In this document: piece after piece, positions 1 through 11,630 of the stretch
How the letters are laid out: the number at the start of each line of letters is the position of its first letter
Numbering within the stretch: the first letter of the stretch is position 1
Assembly (NCBI GenBank): GCA_022266195.1
Contig: WHVY01000001.1
Span: 6,200,001-6,264,000, forward strand
Direction of reading: 5' to 3'
DNA from: Tetranychus cinnabarinus
Taxonomy: Eukaryota; Arthropoda; Arachnida; Trombidiformes; Tetranychidae
DNA: 64,000 nt
Made by a program: the position numbers and the translations under genes
Notes under the pieces: generated by a model
The model's database searches: none
Told to the model about the DNA's origin: nothing
Seen by the model: the letters and a program-made list of their open reading frames with translations, nothing else

Positions 1-413
1 AAATTTAGAGTCAATTGTGAAATAAATTTCTTACAAATGAATCTTCATTGTATCCATCATTCAACATGGAGATAGGAAAGGATCAATTGAGTTTATTTTT
101 ACCCATTTACGTGTAAATTGTTTATTTAGGCATTTCATTTGTGTTTAACCTTTTTTGGTTACTGATAGTGTTGATAGGAACAAGATAGATAAACAAAACT
201 GACAAAATATGAACGAATCATTCATTTTTCTCATCTCATCACAGATAGACTCTTTTTGTATTTTTTGTTTTACCAATAGATTGACGCCTACCAATTTGAT
301 TACAAATTAACCAACATAATGGTTGATTGTAATGATGACAATGACTGACGATGAGTTAATATGTTAATATGACATCTTGTTGAACATTCAAGTTTACCAG
401 TTTCCTTATTATA
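1..413. other. AT-rich flank, upstream of the first gene
   Basis: I see no open frame or structured element here. The stretch precedes the start codon at 414 and presumably holds the promoter and 5' UTR of the membrane-protein gene. No clear TATA box was identified. Confidence 0.5.
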
Positions 414-1200
414 ATGAGAAAGTTAACCAAAAATGGATTAATCTTGCTCTTCTTATCCATTGCTTTCATTTCAGGTAAGTTGTCGCTAATGTTAACTCCA
501 GATCTTTCTAAATTGACTGTCCTTTTCTTTCAGGTCAATCATCGGACCCGAATAAGGAAAAAGCTAAATTACCACCTAATAAGTATCAGATGACCGTCCT
601 TTTCCACTGGGAACCAAAATTACCAGCCGATTCTTATGGTCAACCAAATTGGCCAAAACTCATTAGACTGTTGCTATCACAGATATTTTATGATGTTGCT
701 CTCGAGACCTTTAACCACATAAATAACGGTGAGTTTTTTTCACGAAACAATTAGTGATTTGTATTTTGACTGGAATAGTGTTTAATATTTTACTATGAAT
801 TTTGTCTGAATAACCAAATGTACTTCTCTAATTGTTGATTTTGTCATTCAATTTGAAATGTATTCTTATCAATATAAATGAAATTAATTGATTACTAATT
901 TTGGATAAAATTTGTGCTTTTTTTATAAAATGATCAGAATTACCAATACGATTAACATTACCATTGGCTATTGGATTTGGTGGGTTAATCACGGCAATAA
1001 TTGCTTTAATCGTTGCTTGTCAGGCAAATTGGAAGATTACAAAATATGAATTTAAAAGTGCTGAAAGAAGACGAAGAGAACGAGAAATCGAAGAAGTCCA
1101 TTTGAAAATATATGAACAAGTAATGCATGGTGATAGGCATGATCCTTATATCAGTAGTGATAGTTATGGACATTCACTGGAAAGGCTAATACGCAAATGA
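414..1200 (+). CDS. Small type I single-pass membrane protein, orphan (3 exons)
   Basis: Three exons join cleanly: 414-474, 534-728 and 938-1200, with introns 475-533 (GTAAGT...TTTCAG) and 729-937 (GTGAGT...ATCAG). The product is 172 aa. Residues 1-20 form a signal peptide (MRKL, then a hydrophobic core ending AFISG). Residues 21-90 are a predicted extracellular or luminal part with no cysteine pattern. About residues 91-113 form a transmembrane helix (LTLPLAIGFGGLITAIIALI). The tail is highly charged (SAERRRREREIEEVH) and would face the cytosol by the positive-inside rule. Only the third exon forms a long open frame, so the gene is easily missed. I recognise no family. The next gene (FAM98) converges on it from the opposite strand, with about 760 bp between the stops. 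The gene structure is well supported; the function is unknown. Confidence 0.72.
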
Positions 1201-1912
1201 TTTTTAATCAAAAATCTTATTTATATTTTCGTTTCTCAATGATTCACGTTTTGATCTTGTTGAACTTTTTGTTAGATATTTTGATTTGTAATTAAAGAAC
1301 AAAAATATCATCGATTTATGTTCGGTTTAAAATGAAAATCAATAATATTGACTATTTTGATCTCAATATTTTTCTTTATTTACACAGAAAGAGATATATT
1401 TTCAATATTTATATAATATATTTATAATAAAAAGACGAGCTTAAATAATTCCATGTGTCATTTTCAGCACCCTCATTATTCTGATTTCAATCCTTTTTTC
1501 GTTTTGAATTGAATTAGTGGATCGGTTTCTTGGAAACGGGCGCTTTTATGATTCTTCTTCACAGGTCATTATGCCATTATGTAACACCTATTGAACTATA
1601 TGGCTAATAATCACTGCAAAATTACTAATGCATTTTATCGATATTTATATTTGATTTAAGGCTCGGATAACATTTGATACTCCAGAATTGATGAATCTTA
1701 GGAAATGCAAGCTCTGAAATTTATCAAAAGAATATCGATTTGGCTGTGAAGTTATCTCATTTAGTAAAATAATCAGTGAATTTTTTCAACTGATTCGAAT
1801 TGAATCTTTTCCTTTCATCTTTCTACTTTTAAATATTTTCAGATATGTGTCATCGTAAACAGGGATAGAAAGGTTTGTTGACATATTGCAATATTTTTCT
1901 CATTTTTTTGAC

Positions 1913-1918
1913 TTTATT
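1913..1918 (-). terminator. Poly(A) signal of the FAM98 gene
   Basis: The minus strand reads AATAAA here, about 45 nt past the FAM98 stop codon. This is the usual distance for a cleavage and polyadenylation signal. Confidence 0.6.
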
Positions 1919-1960
1919 TGTTAATTTATAACTTTTAAAGTATATAAAGGGACGGGAATC

Positions 1961-3654
1961 TCAGTATCTTTGATAACCTTGGTTCCATCCTGCTCCTTGA
2001 ACTCTTCCTCCACCTCCACGACCGTAATCTTGATACCCTCCTCTACCACCTCTTCCTCCACCTCTGTGACCTCCACGAGGATTTTCATAGCTTTGATTAT
2101 GGGGCTGTTGGTAACCAGATTGTTGGTAATCATCTTGATATTGGCCTCTGGGTTGATTTGAAGAGTGGTAACTTTTATCACTAGAGTGTGGTGAGAAAAA
2201 TTTAAAGAAAAAATATGGTTAAATACAAAAACAAATTTCAAACAAAAATCAAAAAATACCTATAGTATTGGCGTGGCTGTTGTTGGTGATACGACTGATC
2301 AGAATGATCTCGTTGACTATGTTGTCCTCTATTGTCCTCATAAGATTGGTGTCGTTGTTGATATTGACCTCCAGCATCACCGTAAGATTGATTCCTTTGC
2401 TGACGTTGTCCAGCCGAATCTCCAAAAGGCTGATTGCGTTGCTGATTATGTTGTTGATAACCTCCTCGTTGGTTTCCTCCACCGCGAGGTTGTTGTCTCT
2501 GATTTTGTTGTTGTTGAAATGTTTCTTGAGGTACAGGTGGCTAAGTGAGAAAATAAAATAAACATTAATATTTTTCCAATGAAAATTCAATGAAACATAC
2601 TTGCTCTTGTGGTCTTCCTCCTCTATCTGGAACATGACCGATCAAGAATTTTTGAAGTGAAATCCGCTGCTGTTTACCAACATTGGCCATTCCTTTAGTT
2701 TTTGGTGTTTCAATATCACAAATTTGGTGAGATTTACTGACAACAGAGTTTAGGAGTTCAAAACATCCACTTTTACGAGCAGCCAAAGCATGAGCCAAGC
2801 TAACATTAGGTTTAGGATCCAGAATTGTTCGCAATTTCCCATACGCTGTCTCAATTTTCTCACTAAGACAAGTATCTTTTTTTTCTCCTTCCTTCCATTT
2901 AAATGATCCGATAGTACAATCACACCGAGTAATTAATGTTTGACGACGTATATTATAGTCTTCAAATAAGGCTGTATTGATCCTGTTCAAAACATTCCAT
3001 TCCTTGGGAACAAATTGTGTACCGTCTTTCAATAATAAAGGCTCTTCCGAAGCGAGCGTTGATTTTTTCAATTTTTCATTGATCTTCTCTTTCATCTTGC
3101 TGAATAACTGTGATGATTGGACATTAGCTGGTGGTTTACCGATTCCAAGAATAATCATAGACGTTTTCAAATCTTTTGCAGTTTCGCTTTCATTCATATC
3201 AATCTTCATACTCCTTTAAAGAAGAAAAAAAATATTGTTAGTATCATTGATGTAAGATAAATGAAGGAGACGTGAGATAAGCAGAAACATACCCGTCAGC
3301 AGGTTTGTTAACAAATAATATTCTTGATGCCATCAATTCACCACATAGACAATTTAAAATAGCGAGTCGATTAGTGTCAACCTTTAAATCACAACCAGTC
3401 AACGGAGATTGAAGTCCACGAAGAAGTGAATTCAATTCGATCTTAAATGCATCTAATTCAGCTTCAGAGCTCAACTCATTGACAATGTAATCATGGTGTA
3501 ACATGTCATTAAGCTCATCAGTAAGCCAGTGAACAATTGCCGAAAATTCAAGCAAAGACAAATTATTGGGTGTTCCTTTGGTAAGCAGAGATTCAACTTG
3601 AGGATACTTCAATAGCTCTAATGACTCGATAACATCTTCAGCGAGTTTCACCAT
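1961..3654 (-). CDS. FAM98: FAM98 family protein (FAM98A/B/C homologue), 4 exons
   Basis: Exons in transcription order: 3654-3293, 3213-2601, 2540-2260, 2180-1961. The introns are 60-79 nt with GTATGT or GTATTT donors and AG acceptors. The frame stays open across all joins and gives 491 aa, close to vertebrate FAM98A (about 520). Residues 1 to about 320 match the FAM98 domain: an N-terminal helical part (EFSAIVHWLTDELN), then GIGKPPANVQ, VSLAHALAARKSG and the hallmark GHVPDRGGRPQEQ. The C-terminus is Gln/Asn/Tyr-rich, then Gly/Arg-rich (GGHRGGGRGGRGG), ending NQGYQRY. This is the RGG tail typical of the family and a likely arginine-methylation substrate. In animals FAM98 proteins join DDX1, RTCB and CGI-99 in the tRNA-splicing ligase complex and in RNA granules. 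The start follows from alignment to the family N-terminus. It is divergent from the candidate gene at 4063. Confidence 0.95.
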
Positions 3655-4062
3655 ATTGGCCTTAAAATTTGACAGTCACCAAGTTAATAATCACAAATTG
3701 GACAAATTTACAATAATATCCGAATCCAATTTTTGCAAAATGACAAGTGTTACATTCTTCAAAAACTCAACATAGAAGAAATACAATTAGAAGACAAAAA
3801 ACGTTTTAGTTGAGTGAATTATCACCTAATGAGTGAAACTTTTCATTAAATGTGATCATCACATTGTGATGAAAATCAGCAGCAACCAAAACAACTGAGA
3901 TGAAGATTGAAAGTAAAGAATTCAGATGGCGCTGATAGAATTTAGAGCGAAAGAAATAATTTTTGAATTTACGGAAAACCCATGAAGCATGATATATGAT
4001 AACAATTGAATTTAATTAACTTATGCTAACATTTTTTGTCTAGTGATTCGACATTATGATAA
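3655..4062. promoter_or_regulatory. Divergent intergenic region upstream of FAM98
   Basis: These 408 bp separate the FAM98 start codon (-) from the candidate start at 4063 (+), so they could hold a shared promoter. The most distinctive element is AGATGGCGCT at 3924-3933, a core match to CTCF-type sites. No TATA box is obvious on the FAM98 side. Confidence 0.4.
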
Positions 4063-4615
4063 ATGCTTGCTTTAGTTTGCATGTCTATAGTAGTTTATTA
4101 CACACATGTTGAAGCATTTACTTATTTGTATCACGTTGAAAAAGGAGTAAGTACTTGGATTTTATTTTGCAAATCACAGTTGTCTTTGTTCTAAAATCGT
4201 CAAATTCTGATGGATTCATCGGTACTAATTTTTATTTTGTTTGTTTATGCTTGTTGGCTCTACAAGAAGCTTAGTTGAAAACTATGCTGATTAACAGGAC
4301 TATACCCTCTTTGAGTATGAGCTAAGTTGCATTTGGATTTTCCTGATAACTCGTCCTGATTCAATTCACACTTCTTGTTGACCATTAGATATTATTTGCT
4401 TTCTCTGTGTAAAGACTATCCATAAATTTAAAAGGGCGAAGGCAGATGAACAAGCTGATGATTTATCTGAATTAGGCAAACTACCTAGCTTATATAATTT
4501 GGATGGTACTCATAATAACATGATTGATGATATTGTTATTGTGGACTATTGGCATTTGAACTTGCTTCAAATCATGAACAAATCATTCACTGTTAACTAT
4601 GCAGTTAAAAAGTAA
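4063..4615 (+). CDS. Candidate small secreted protein (2 exons)
   Basis: Exon 4063-4146 encodes 28 residues that look like a signal peptide (MLALVCMSIVVYYTHVEA) and ends at a strong GTAAGT donor. A pyrimidine-rich acceptor ending TGTAAAG at 4414 leads in the same phase into 4415-4615, which stays open for 66 codons (starting TIHKFKRAKADEQADD) and ends in TAA. The product is 94 aa, secreted, with no cysteine outside the signal peptide. The codons look coding, but neither exon matches a family I know, and the last codons overlap a possible donor (AAAAAGTAAAA), so the gene may continue into later exons. It is head-to-head with FAM98. An alternative is a decayed gene. Confidence 0.38.
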
Positions 4616-4629
4616 AACCAAATTCATAT

Positions 4630-5690
4630 TCTTTATGAATTTTGCGGCTTTTAAGCCCCAATCTTCAGGTGGGTTTTCTTGTTTTATTTTCATTGCCATT
4701 ATTGTTATGATTATTGTTAGCTATTAACATTCGAATCATGTAAAAACTCCTTTTTTCATGGTTGATTGTACTAATGGCTTTGTATTCACTCGATTTATTT
4801 ATTTACCTTTTATTTCAAATGTTTTATTTTCTGCCAAAAGGGTAAAAGCAAACCAGCCGGAAGCCTGTTTTCAAGACCAAAATTTAAGGTGGACTTAAGG
4901 TGGACAGTCAAGTTGATTTTTTCGGTTAAATTTTTGGAGATATTGTTATTTTCCTTACATTTATCGTGATCTTTGAAATGATTAATTTGATTAGAAGGTA
5001 TAATTTGAACCGTACAAAATCGGAAAGCAAAGAATAATGGATTATAAACTAATAGTCAGGCCATTCTAATCACGTTTACAGATCTTAAAGAAGAGGCCAA
5101 AATAATAAAAGGTAATTTAGTTTACATTTTATTTCAATCATTAATCAAATCGTAATATTTTTCAATCGTATTTCATTTCAAAAATTGTGAAAAGGTTAAA
5201 GAGCAGTTTGTAAACATAAAGGCCCAAAGTTATGATTACAATACAAAAAGCTAGTTCAACATTTATCGAGCTTTGCATTTTTCAGTAATGTTTTCATTTT
5301 TTGTCATTTTTCTCAGATTCCAACACAATTCATGTTTTCCCATTCGAGGATTGGACATTTTAAACTCAAAGAAGGGCAAAAAATCATTCATTGGATGGTC
5401 CAAGTACTTGTATTTTTGGTGATATTGAAGCTGCAATTGATCTTGAAATGTTGAACACCGGAGATGAAATGAAATGAAAAATTTAGGCTCAACAAGGATC
5501 GACTTTTCCCAAAAGGAAACCAAGTTCAAATCAACTGTTCTTGATTGTTGTCCTACAATCGGTGTTTTCATTGATGAATCATGTTGGCAGAACCAATGGC
5601 CCTCCAAGTCACCTCACAAGATTTATACCTTAAAGACAATTGCGATCGGTGCAAGCAAATTAGCTAATTTGATGGGCTAAACGGTTAAGA
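4630..5690 (+). pseudogene. Coding-looking patches, frames broken (exons or decayed gene)
   Basis: Several short open stretches on the + strand have coding-like composition and splice-like borders. One around 4640-4668 ends TCTTCAG before GTGGGT. One begins after CCAAAAG near 4847 (GKSKPAGSLFSRPKFK) and ends before GTGGAC. One near 5092-5122 (DLKEEAKIIK) can splice to a patch near 5206-5255 that ends QSYDYNTKS and a stop. One after TTTTTCTCAG at 5321 reads FPIRGLDILNSKKGKKS. Another gives GDIEAAIDLEMLNTGDEMK, followed in a shifted frame by 5474-5680. I could not join them into one open frame. They may be extra exons of the gene at 4063, a second gene, or a decayed gene or mobile element. Confidence 0.3.
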
Positions 5691-5699
5691 GGCTAACTA

Positions 5700-8520
5700 A
5701 ACTGAAAATTATTCAAACGTATAAATAGCTTTAAGGGTGAAATTTACTTTCGCATTCATAATCTATATTAATACAATTCACTTATCCCAGGTCATTTAAC
5801 TATTATTATCAATTAACTCATCTCTTTAATAAGCGTTACTGTTGTTATTAAGAATGAGAAACAGTAACCGAGCAAATTAAAATCAAACAATTAATTGATT
5901 ATCACCCTTCTGTTTTATCTTTCATCTTGTTATGATTTGCTCTTGATCAAGAATTGAGGCAAGAAAATGGTTAAAATTAATTAAATGATGATATCTTTCA
6001 ATCAACTGTCCTGAAACAATTGACACTGAGCAAAGTTGGCAAAGGTTTCTAGTTGACTTGAAGAGACAATAATTGACTGATTGGTCTTCCAGGTTGCCTT
6101 TAGCGTTGATTGTTAGCCCTTTACTTGTACAGTTTACATTTATAATCATACTTTAATCGTGTCCAATTAAGTGTTCAAATGTTATTTTAACGCGAAAAGG
6201 TTGATTATTTTGTTAGTCAATTTTATCATATGTGATCAGTGTAAGTACATTGTATACAAGTGATTAACATTTCAATCAAAAAGTTAAATCTTTCAACCTG
6301 AAGCAAGTCATTAGTTAATCATTCAAGGTTAATTGAGGGCGACCTTTAATCAACTTTACTAATTGTAAAAAAGATGAACGGGAAAAGGGTTAATCGAGGT
6401 ATCGAATTGTTGCAGACTATTTATAGTTGTAGGAACCAAAACATGATTTCCAATCAGCTTTAAACAAATAAAGCTCTGATCATCGCCAGTTTTTTTTCCT
6501 TCGCTATACAAATCTTACTAATAACATTCAATCGGACAGGTTAATTATATCACCTTAATGTGAACCAATCAAGAAGAAGAAGAAAAGAGGCGAAACACAA
6601 ATCTCATCAATCACTTTATCTAACCTCTTCCGAGCCAAGTAAACAGCAAGAGTTCCGTTTTTAATGGTGATCACTTCAATAAGAAACAAGCGAAACATTC
6701 GTAAATCCAACACAAATTAACAGCTTCAAGCTGATAATGAAATCAAAAGAGAATCACAATTTTTGATTGAACATTCGACTGATTAAAATATCATTAATTA
6801 CAATAAAATGTAAAACCAAAACATATGGTTGAACGATTCACCAAATAAGGCCATCTAGAGGACAGCGATTGCACCAGTTGAAAGTAAACAAGTGAATTAT
6901 TTTTCCTCTTTTCCCACTTTCTATTATCAATTGATCTTTTCATTAAATTGTTCATCATTACACCTTAATCTAAACTGATTAATGGTAGGCTCAATATTCA
7001 TTTTCATGCTTATACAAGTAAATAAATTCAACTTTTTTTGTTTCCGCTTCTACCTTGACAATCACTGGACACACACACATAAGTACTGTTACACTATAAC
7101 ATGCAGATTATCATGATCAAAAGTGTTATTATTTTTACTATTATCATGTTGTATTAATTAATGATCAAAGCGTTGATTAACAATCAATTTGCTTGTAAAC
7201 CTAACCCAAAGTTAAATCGGATAAACAGCCGGAATCATTAATAAACTTGAATATTTATACCAATAAGTATGAAAACATTTAGTGTTTCTTGCGTCGTCAG
7301 ATTTGCTTTTTTGGCTTTATTAAAAGATTAATGGTGACCCCAAAAGAGTTAACAAACAAACTAACTAATTAAAAACCTTTTTTATTTTAATCAAGTGTAA
7401 ATTTGTTTTTACATCTTTGCTTATTACCATTAATAATTATAACAGCATGATTATACACATCAAGTTAGGCATGAATCCAAAGGAACCAAGCCACTGATAG
7501 AAGAGCCGGAAATTTTCATCTCTACACTGAATAACATTAATTCAATCATAAGGATAGCTGTTGGTTAACTTGTTGAAAGATTGTGTTGAAGACCTTTTTC
7601 AGGCTAATTTGTTTACATAATATTTATACATTATTATGATTACTATTAAATATAATTTCCTCTCCTTTAATCACCAAGTAGTTAGTTAACTGATTTTAGA
7701 TCATTGTGAATGATTAATTTGTGTTGAAATGGAATCTGTAAGTTTGTAAGAATTGTGAGCCTCAGTTAACAATAAAAGCAAGTTTATTTGGTTACAATTT
7801 GATTGCTATTTACACAGATCTGCAATGCTATCATGCTAAATGACGTTACATGTTATTTATACTGTTAAATTATTACAATTTGTTAAAGCCTACATTAGTC
7901 TATTGTAAGAGTTAATTTAAATGTTGTAAATATAAACTTTCAAATTGACAGTCAATCCAATTAAATATGAAACGAATGTTGAATCCAGCTTTTTGATCCA
8001 TCTTTTTTATGCTTGTGTTTGCTGGTTTCAATCAAAAGATGATTTTTGATAATAAAATGATAACCCTGTTTGTGGTTGAAACTTCAACTTTAAGGGTCTT
8101 CTTGGTTGATTGTAATCCAAACCTTGACAAAGAAAAAAGTAAAAGGTTGTATTTAATTTGAATAATGATCATCATTAAAGTTTCAATGAAGCCGTGGTTC
8201 GCTTTCACAGTGAAATTGATGGTCAATTTTAATCGCTCAATTTAACCAGAATTATATAAGTTGTTTGTTCAATTATTATATCAAATGTATGCAATGATAT
8301 AATGACCAAAATACACTTGAAACTGATTGATCTAGGAAACAATAATTGAATAAACAACACAAATGGTTATTTATTTTAATGCGCAAACACTGCAAATCAA
8401 ATTAACAGACCAATAATTGACCCTAATTGATATTTATTGACTCAAACACTTGTCTGACTCTTTTAATTGTATTATTAATACTTTGGATGGATCTAGAGGT
8501 TTGCCAAGCCAACAGACACA
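5700..8520. other. Non-coding AT-rich stretch
   Basis: I see no convincing gene. Open frames are short, low in charge variety and lack splice context. A weak CTCF-like core (reverse strand, CTCTAGATGGCC) lies near 6850-6862. Confidence 0.5.
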
Positions 8521-8524
8521 AGCT

Positions 8525-8657
8525 TTACCAGTAAATGTAACCAGAGATGGAGATACAGGATAAATCAGCCGAACAGAGCCTCATGAACCTGAAATAATTG
8601 TACTTGAAATCCATCCATGTGGTTGATTCCTCAGGAATATAACTATCCAATCTGCAG
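8525..8657 (-). CDS. Possible orphan coding exon, Cys-containing
   Basis: The minus strand is open here with a coding-like sequence (LDSYIPEESTTWMDFKYNYF, then MRLCSADLSCISISGYIY). It can start at an acceptor ending TTCTGCAG and leave at a TG|GTAAAG donor. The spacing of the two cysteines (LCSADLSC) loosely recalls PAN/Apple-type modules, but one short segment cannot establish that. No neighbouring exon was found, so it may be a remnant. The base composition is less AT-biased than its surroundings. Confidence 0.25.
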
Positions 8658-8945
8658 AAGGCTTGACCCGGTAAATAACTCAAAGTACCAAAGTTTGGTA
8701 ATAAAACCAATTAACTGCAATAATTGAGTTTGTCTGGAAATGAAGAAAAAAGGTTTTAATTAATGGTGAAATTGGCGTAAATAAAAATGTTGAAATATAT
8801 TTTAAAACCAGTCTGTGTGTATTTAGCAATTGCAAATGCTATTAAAACTGTGTCTTTACTTACCTTGAAATAATGTATCACCACCAAACAAATTTATTCA
8901 TCATTTCCATCTTGATTGATCAGATTCAATGAAAATACTCTGGAA

Positions 8946-8995
8946 TAACCAGAAACCATTTATTAAGCAAAAGCATCATAAATGGTTTCTGGTTA
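8946..8995. repeat. Perfect 18-bp inverted repeat (hairpin), 14-nt loop
   Basis: Arms 8946-8963 and 8978-8995 are exact reverse complements (core AACCAGAAACCATTTA against TAAATGGTTTCTGGTT). The loop is 8964-8977. The perfect pairing suggests a recent small inverted duplication, a MITE-like remnant or a small-RNA hairpin. Confidence 0.75.
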
Positions 8996-10940
8996 GGGTT
9001 ATCTGCTGAGTTATCCAAATGTACTTCTTGAATTGAGTAGTCAAAGAGACAAAGGAAAGGTAACAATGAACGACACAAAATATCCAACATTAAAGACAAA
9101 CCATTCCATGTTACCCGAAGCTTGAATAATAACTAATGGCAAAAGGAAGGAATTCAAATTTTTAAAATAAAACTTTCGATCTCTTTAAGAGGTAAATGAC
9201 AAAATTTTTTAATTTATCGCCAATTTAACTGGAAACTGTTGGCCACAAATCATTTAGTTTAACTATCAATTGACAGAAATTTTCACCTCTTCCCGATCTT
9301 ATTATTCAGGATTATGTGATGAATCTGACAGCGTTGATGATGTAAAGATGTTTTTGGTGAAACTGTTGTGAACTGTTGATGGCAAAGGGAAGTGTTAAAA
9401 CAAAAAGAAAAACACAAATTAAATTAAATTAAAATTTGATACTCACTATTTTTGATTAACATCTCTGATAAATATAAAATTTGCTAATAAGCTGTTGCCT
9501 AAAGGTTTGAGAAGCGGCAAAAAGCATAAAGCATAAATGATGTTGAAAGCCGAGCATAACTTGTCAATTTGGAGCCAAATTTGATTATTATTGTAATCAA
9601 TAAAGTTTGCACATTGGTTTATTTTATTGATCTAAATGTTCGTTTATTAATGTTTATATGCATTTATTGTTGGCCATCATTTTGTTTGGTTTACACCAAA
9701 AATTAAAGTTGAAATTATATCATGTTTTTTGGTATTTTTTCCATGTTTAGTGCAGTTTATATTAATCGTTTAGCTTTACCATTATAATAAATCATTCATC
9801 AGTTTTTATGCTTATCTTGACACTGTTTCATGTAAACATTAGTCAATTTATCCTTGATCATAAATTTTCTGCAAGATAATCTGCTCTTTTTTTTAATTGT
9901 TGAATCAGGTTAAATGAAGATTGAGTTTAACCCACTTTAATTAGCAGTAATAATTGTACAGTTGCACTTTTATTTTTACTCATCCCATTGAACAGCTCAT
10001 TGAAATAAAACAGCTTATGTGAAAAAAGCAAAATTGACTGATTGACTCGAAATCAGTTGTATCACATAAGTGCAAGAAATCTGCTAATTGTGAAAAGATT
10101 GATTATTGTGTCGTCATTCAATTAATGGATGGAAAATGGATTATTAATTGAAAGTTGTTGTTCAACTAGACACAAATTGATCACATTGGCAATCGTCTTC
10201 ATCATGGAATTGGTTTTCAGAGTTTTAACCAGTCTCTCTATTTATGATTAATTTACTTCACTATTGTCTTTTGAATCTTCTTGGCTTGATCTTTGGTGGT
10301 TTCAATTAATCAGTCGATTGGCTTCAGAAGATATCTAGAATCAGCTTGATCAAGAAACCAAGGTCTTGGCGATGCAGATGATGATCATGATAAAAAGTAT
10401 AAGAGGGAAAAAAGTTCATTAGAAAAAGTGAGTTTAATTTAAACACACCAACAGTCTTAACAAGTTACTTTGATTGATGTGGTTTTATTACCTTTATTTG
10501 GTCCGGAGAAGACTAACAGATTAATTCTGTCCAGTGGTATTATGATATTTATAGCATCCAATCAATGGAGTGGCAAGTTAATTCATTTTAAAATAATATC
10601 ACATGGATTGCCAATGTTGACTTTGATGATGATATTGCCCATGTTATGGTTGTTTCAGTGAAGGTTGATTATGTCATTGATGAGATACTCAACCAGGATT
10701 CAATTGATTTTGTTTTCCCTTTGATAACTAAAATTATTAACCTTGATTATTCTGGTTAATTTAAGGATAGGATAACAAGAATGACGAGTAATTGCTGGAA
10801 CCAGAAATTAGTTATTCGTCTTTGAAGAGCATCGAGTGGTAAGTAGACGCCGGCAAATACCAGACTTGCATCAACCAATCCATCTTGTTCAGTAAGCAGG
10901 AAAAGTTACCCCAAGGTATCAACAGTATGTCCTCAATGAT
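8996..10940. other. Non-coding stretch, nothing recognised
   Basis: No supported gene. A patch at about 10,800-10,935 is less AT-rich and open in two minus-strand frames, but it lacks a family match or consistent splice borders. Confidence 0.45.
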
Positions 10941-11460
10941 TAGAAGATAATTGATAAGTTAAAAGACTTCAGTACTTGCGACAAGTGTTCGTAAAATCCA
11001 TTGTTACATGAGTTCTAGATGATGCACAAGGTGAAAATTAGACAGAAGTGTCATATCATTAAAACTCATCTATGAGACCAGGGAAAATAAATCCTATTAA
11101 TGAACAGATTCAACCATTTTAGCTAGAAAGCTTGTTTGCAACCAATAGATTAATCTAGTCTTTTCAACACTTTTCATGAAATGAATGTCAATCTTAAAAG
11201 GTAAAAGGTTTTAGTTACATAAAAATATCATAGTGGCTAAGATGTGCGTCTAACATAATGAAAGTGAAGCTAATCCAAATTAAAAGTTGAACTCTTTGTA
11301 TCCAATTTTGTTTGTTAATAAATACTGATTTATAACATTGAAATAAGCAACGACCAAAAAACGAGACAAGTTGGTATCCAAATTTTTAGCTTATCTTTCA
11401 ACTTGTCAGTTGAACAATTAAGAGAAGGAAATTTACCTCGCTTAAGCACCATACAGTCAT
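10941..11460. repeat. Direct repeat copy A
   Basis: About 520 bp that recurs at 12,562-13,336 in the same orientation. Shared blocks include AGACTTCAGTAC, GACAAGTGTTCGT, GTGAAAATTAGACAGAAGTG, AAATAAATCCTATTAA, AATCTAGTCTTTTCAACAC, GTGAAGCTAATCCAAATT and CACCATACAGTCA, in the same order. The copies differ by many substitutions and small indels, so the duplication is not recent. With copy B it brackets the proline-rich secreted-protein gene. Confidence 0.85.
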
Positions 11461-11524
11461 TATGATTCTGTAGACCGAATTTCAATAATTTAAAATCACC
11501 GGCGTTGAAATATATAATAGCTAG

Positions 11525-11534
11525 TTTATTTATT
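11525..11534 (-). terminator. Poly(A) signal of the proline-rich gene
   Basis: The minus strand reads AATAAATAAA here, about 100 nt past the stop codon at 11,631. These are two overlapping AATAAA hexamers. Confidence 0.55.
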
Positions 11535-11630
11535 TGTAAATGAAATTGACGTTAGTAACTCAACGTTATACATCTTGTTACACTCGAACCATCAGTTCAA
11601 TAGAATACCAAATCTTGGATTGCCACCGAA

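Noticed and set aside
1970..2561. Plus-strand frames over FAM98 exons 3-4
   Set aside because: Antisense shadows of the Gln- and Gly/Arg-rich coding repeats.
10800..10935. Less AT-rich patch open in two minus-strand frames
   Set aside because: Neither frame can be joined to other exons, and I recognise nothing in them. It may be a regulatory or decayed segment.
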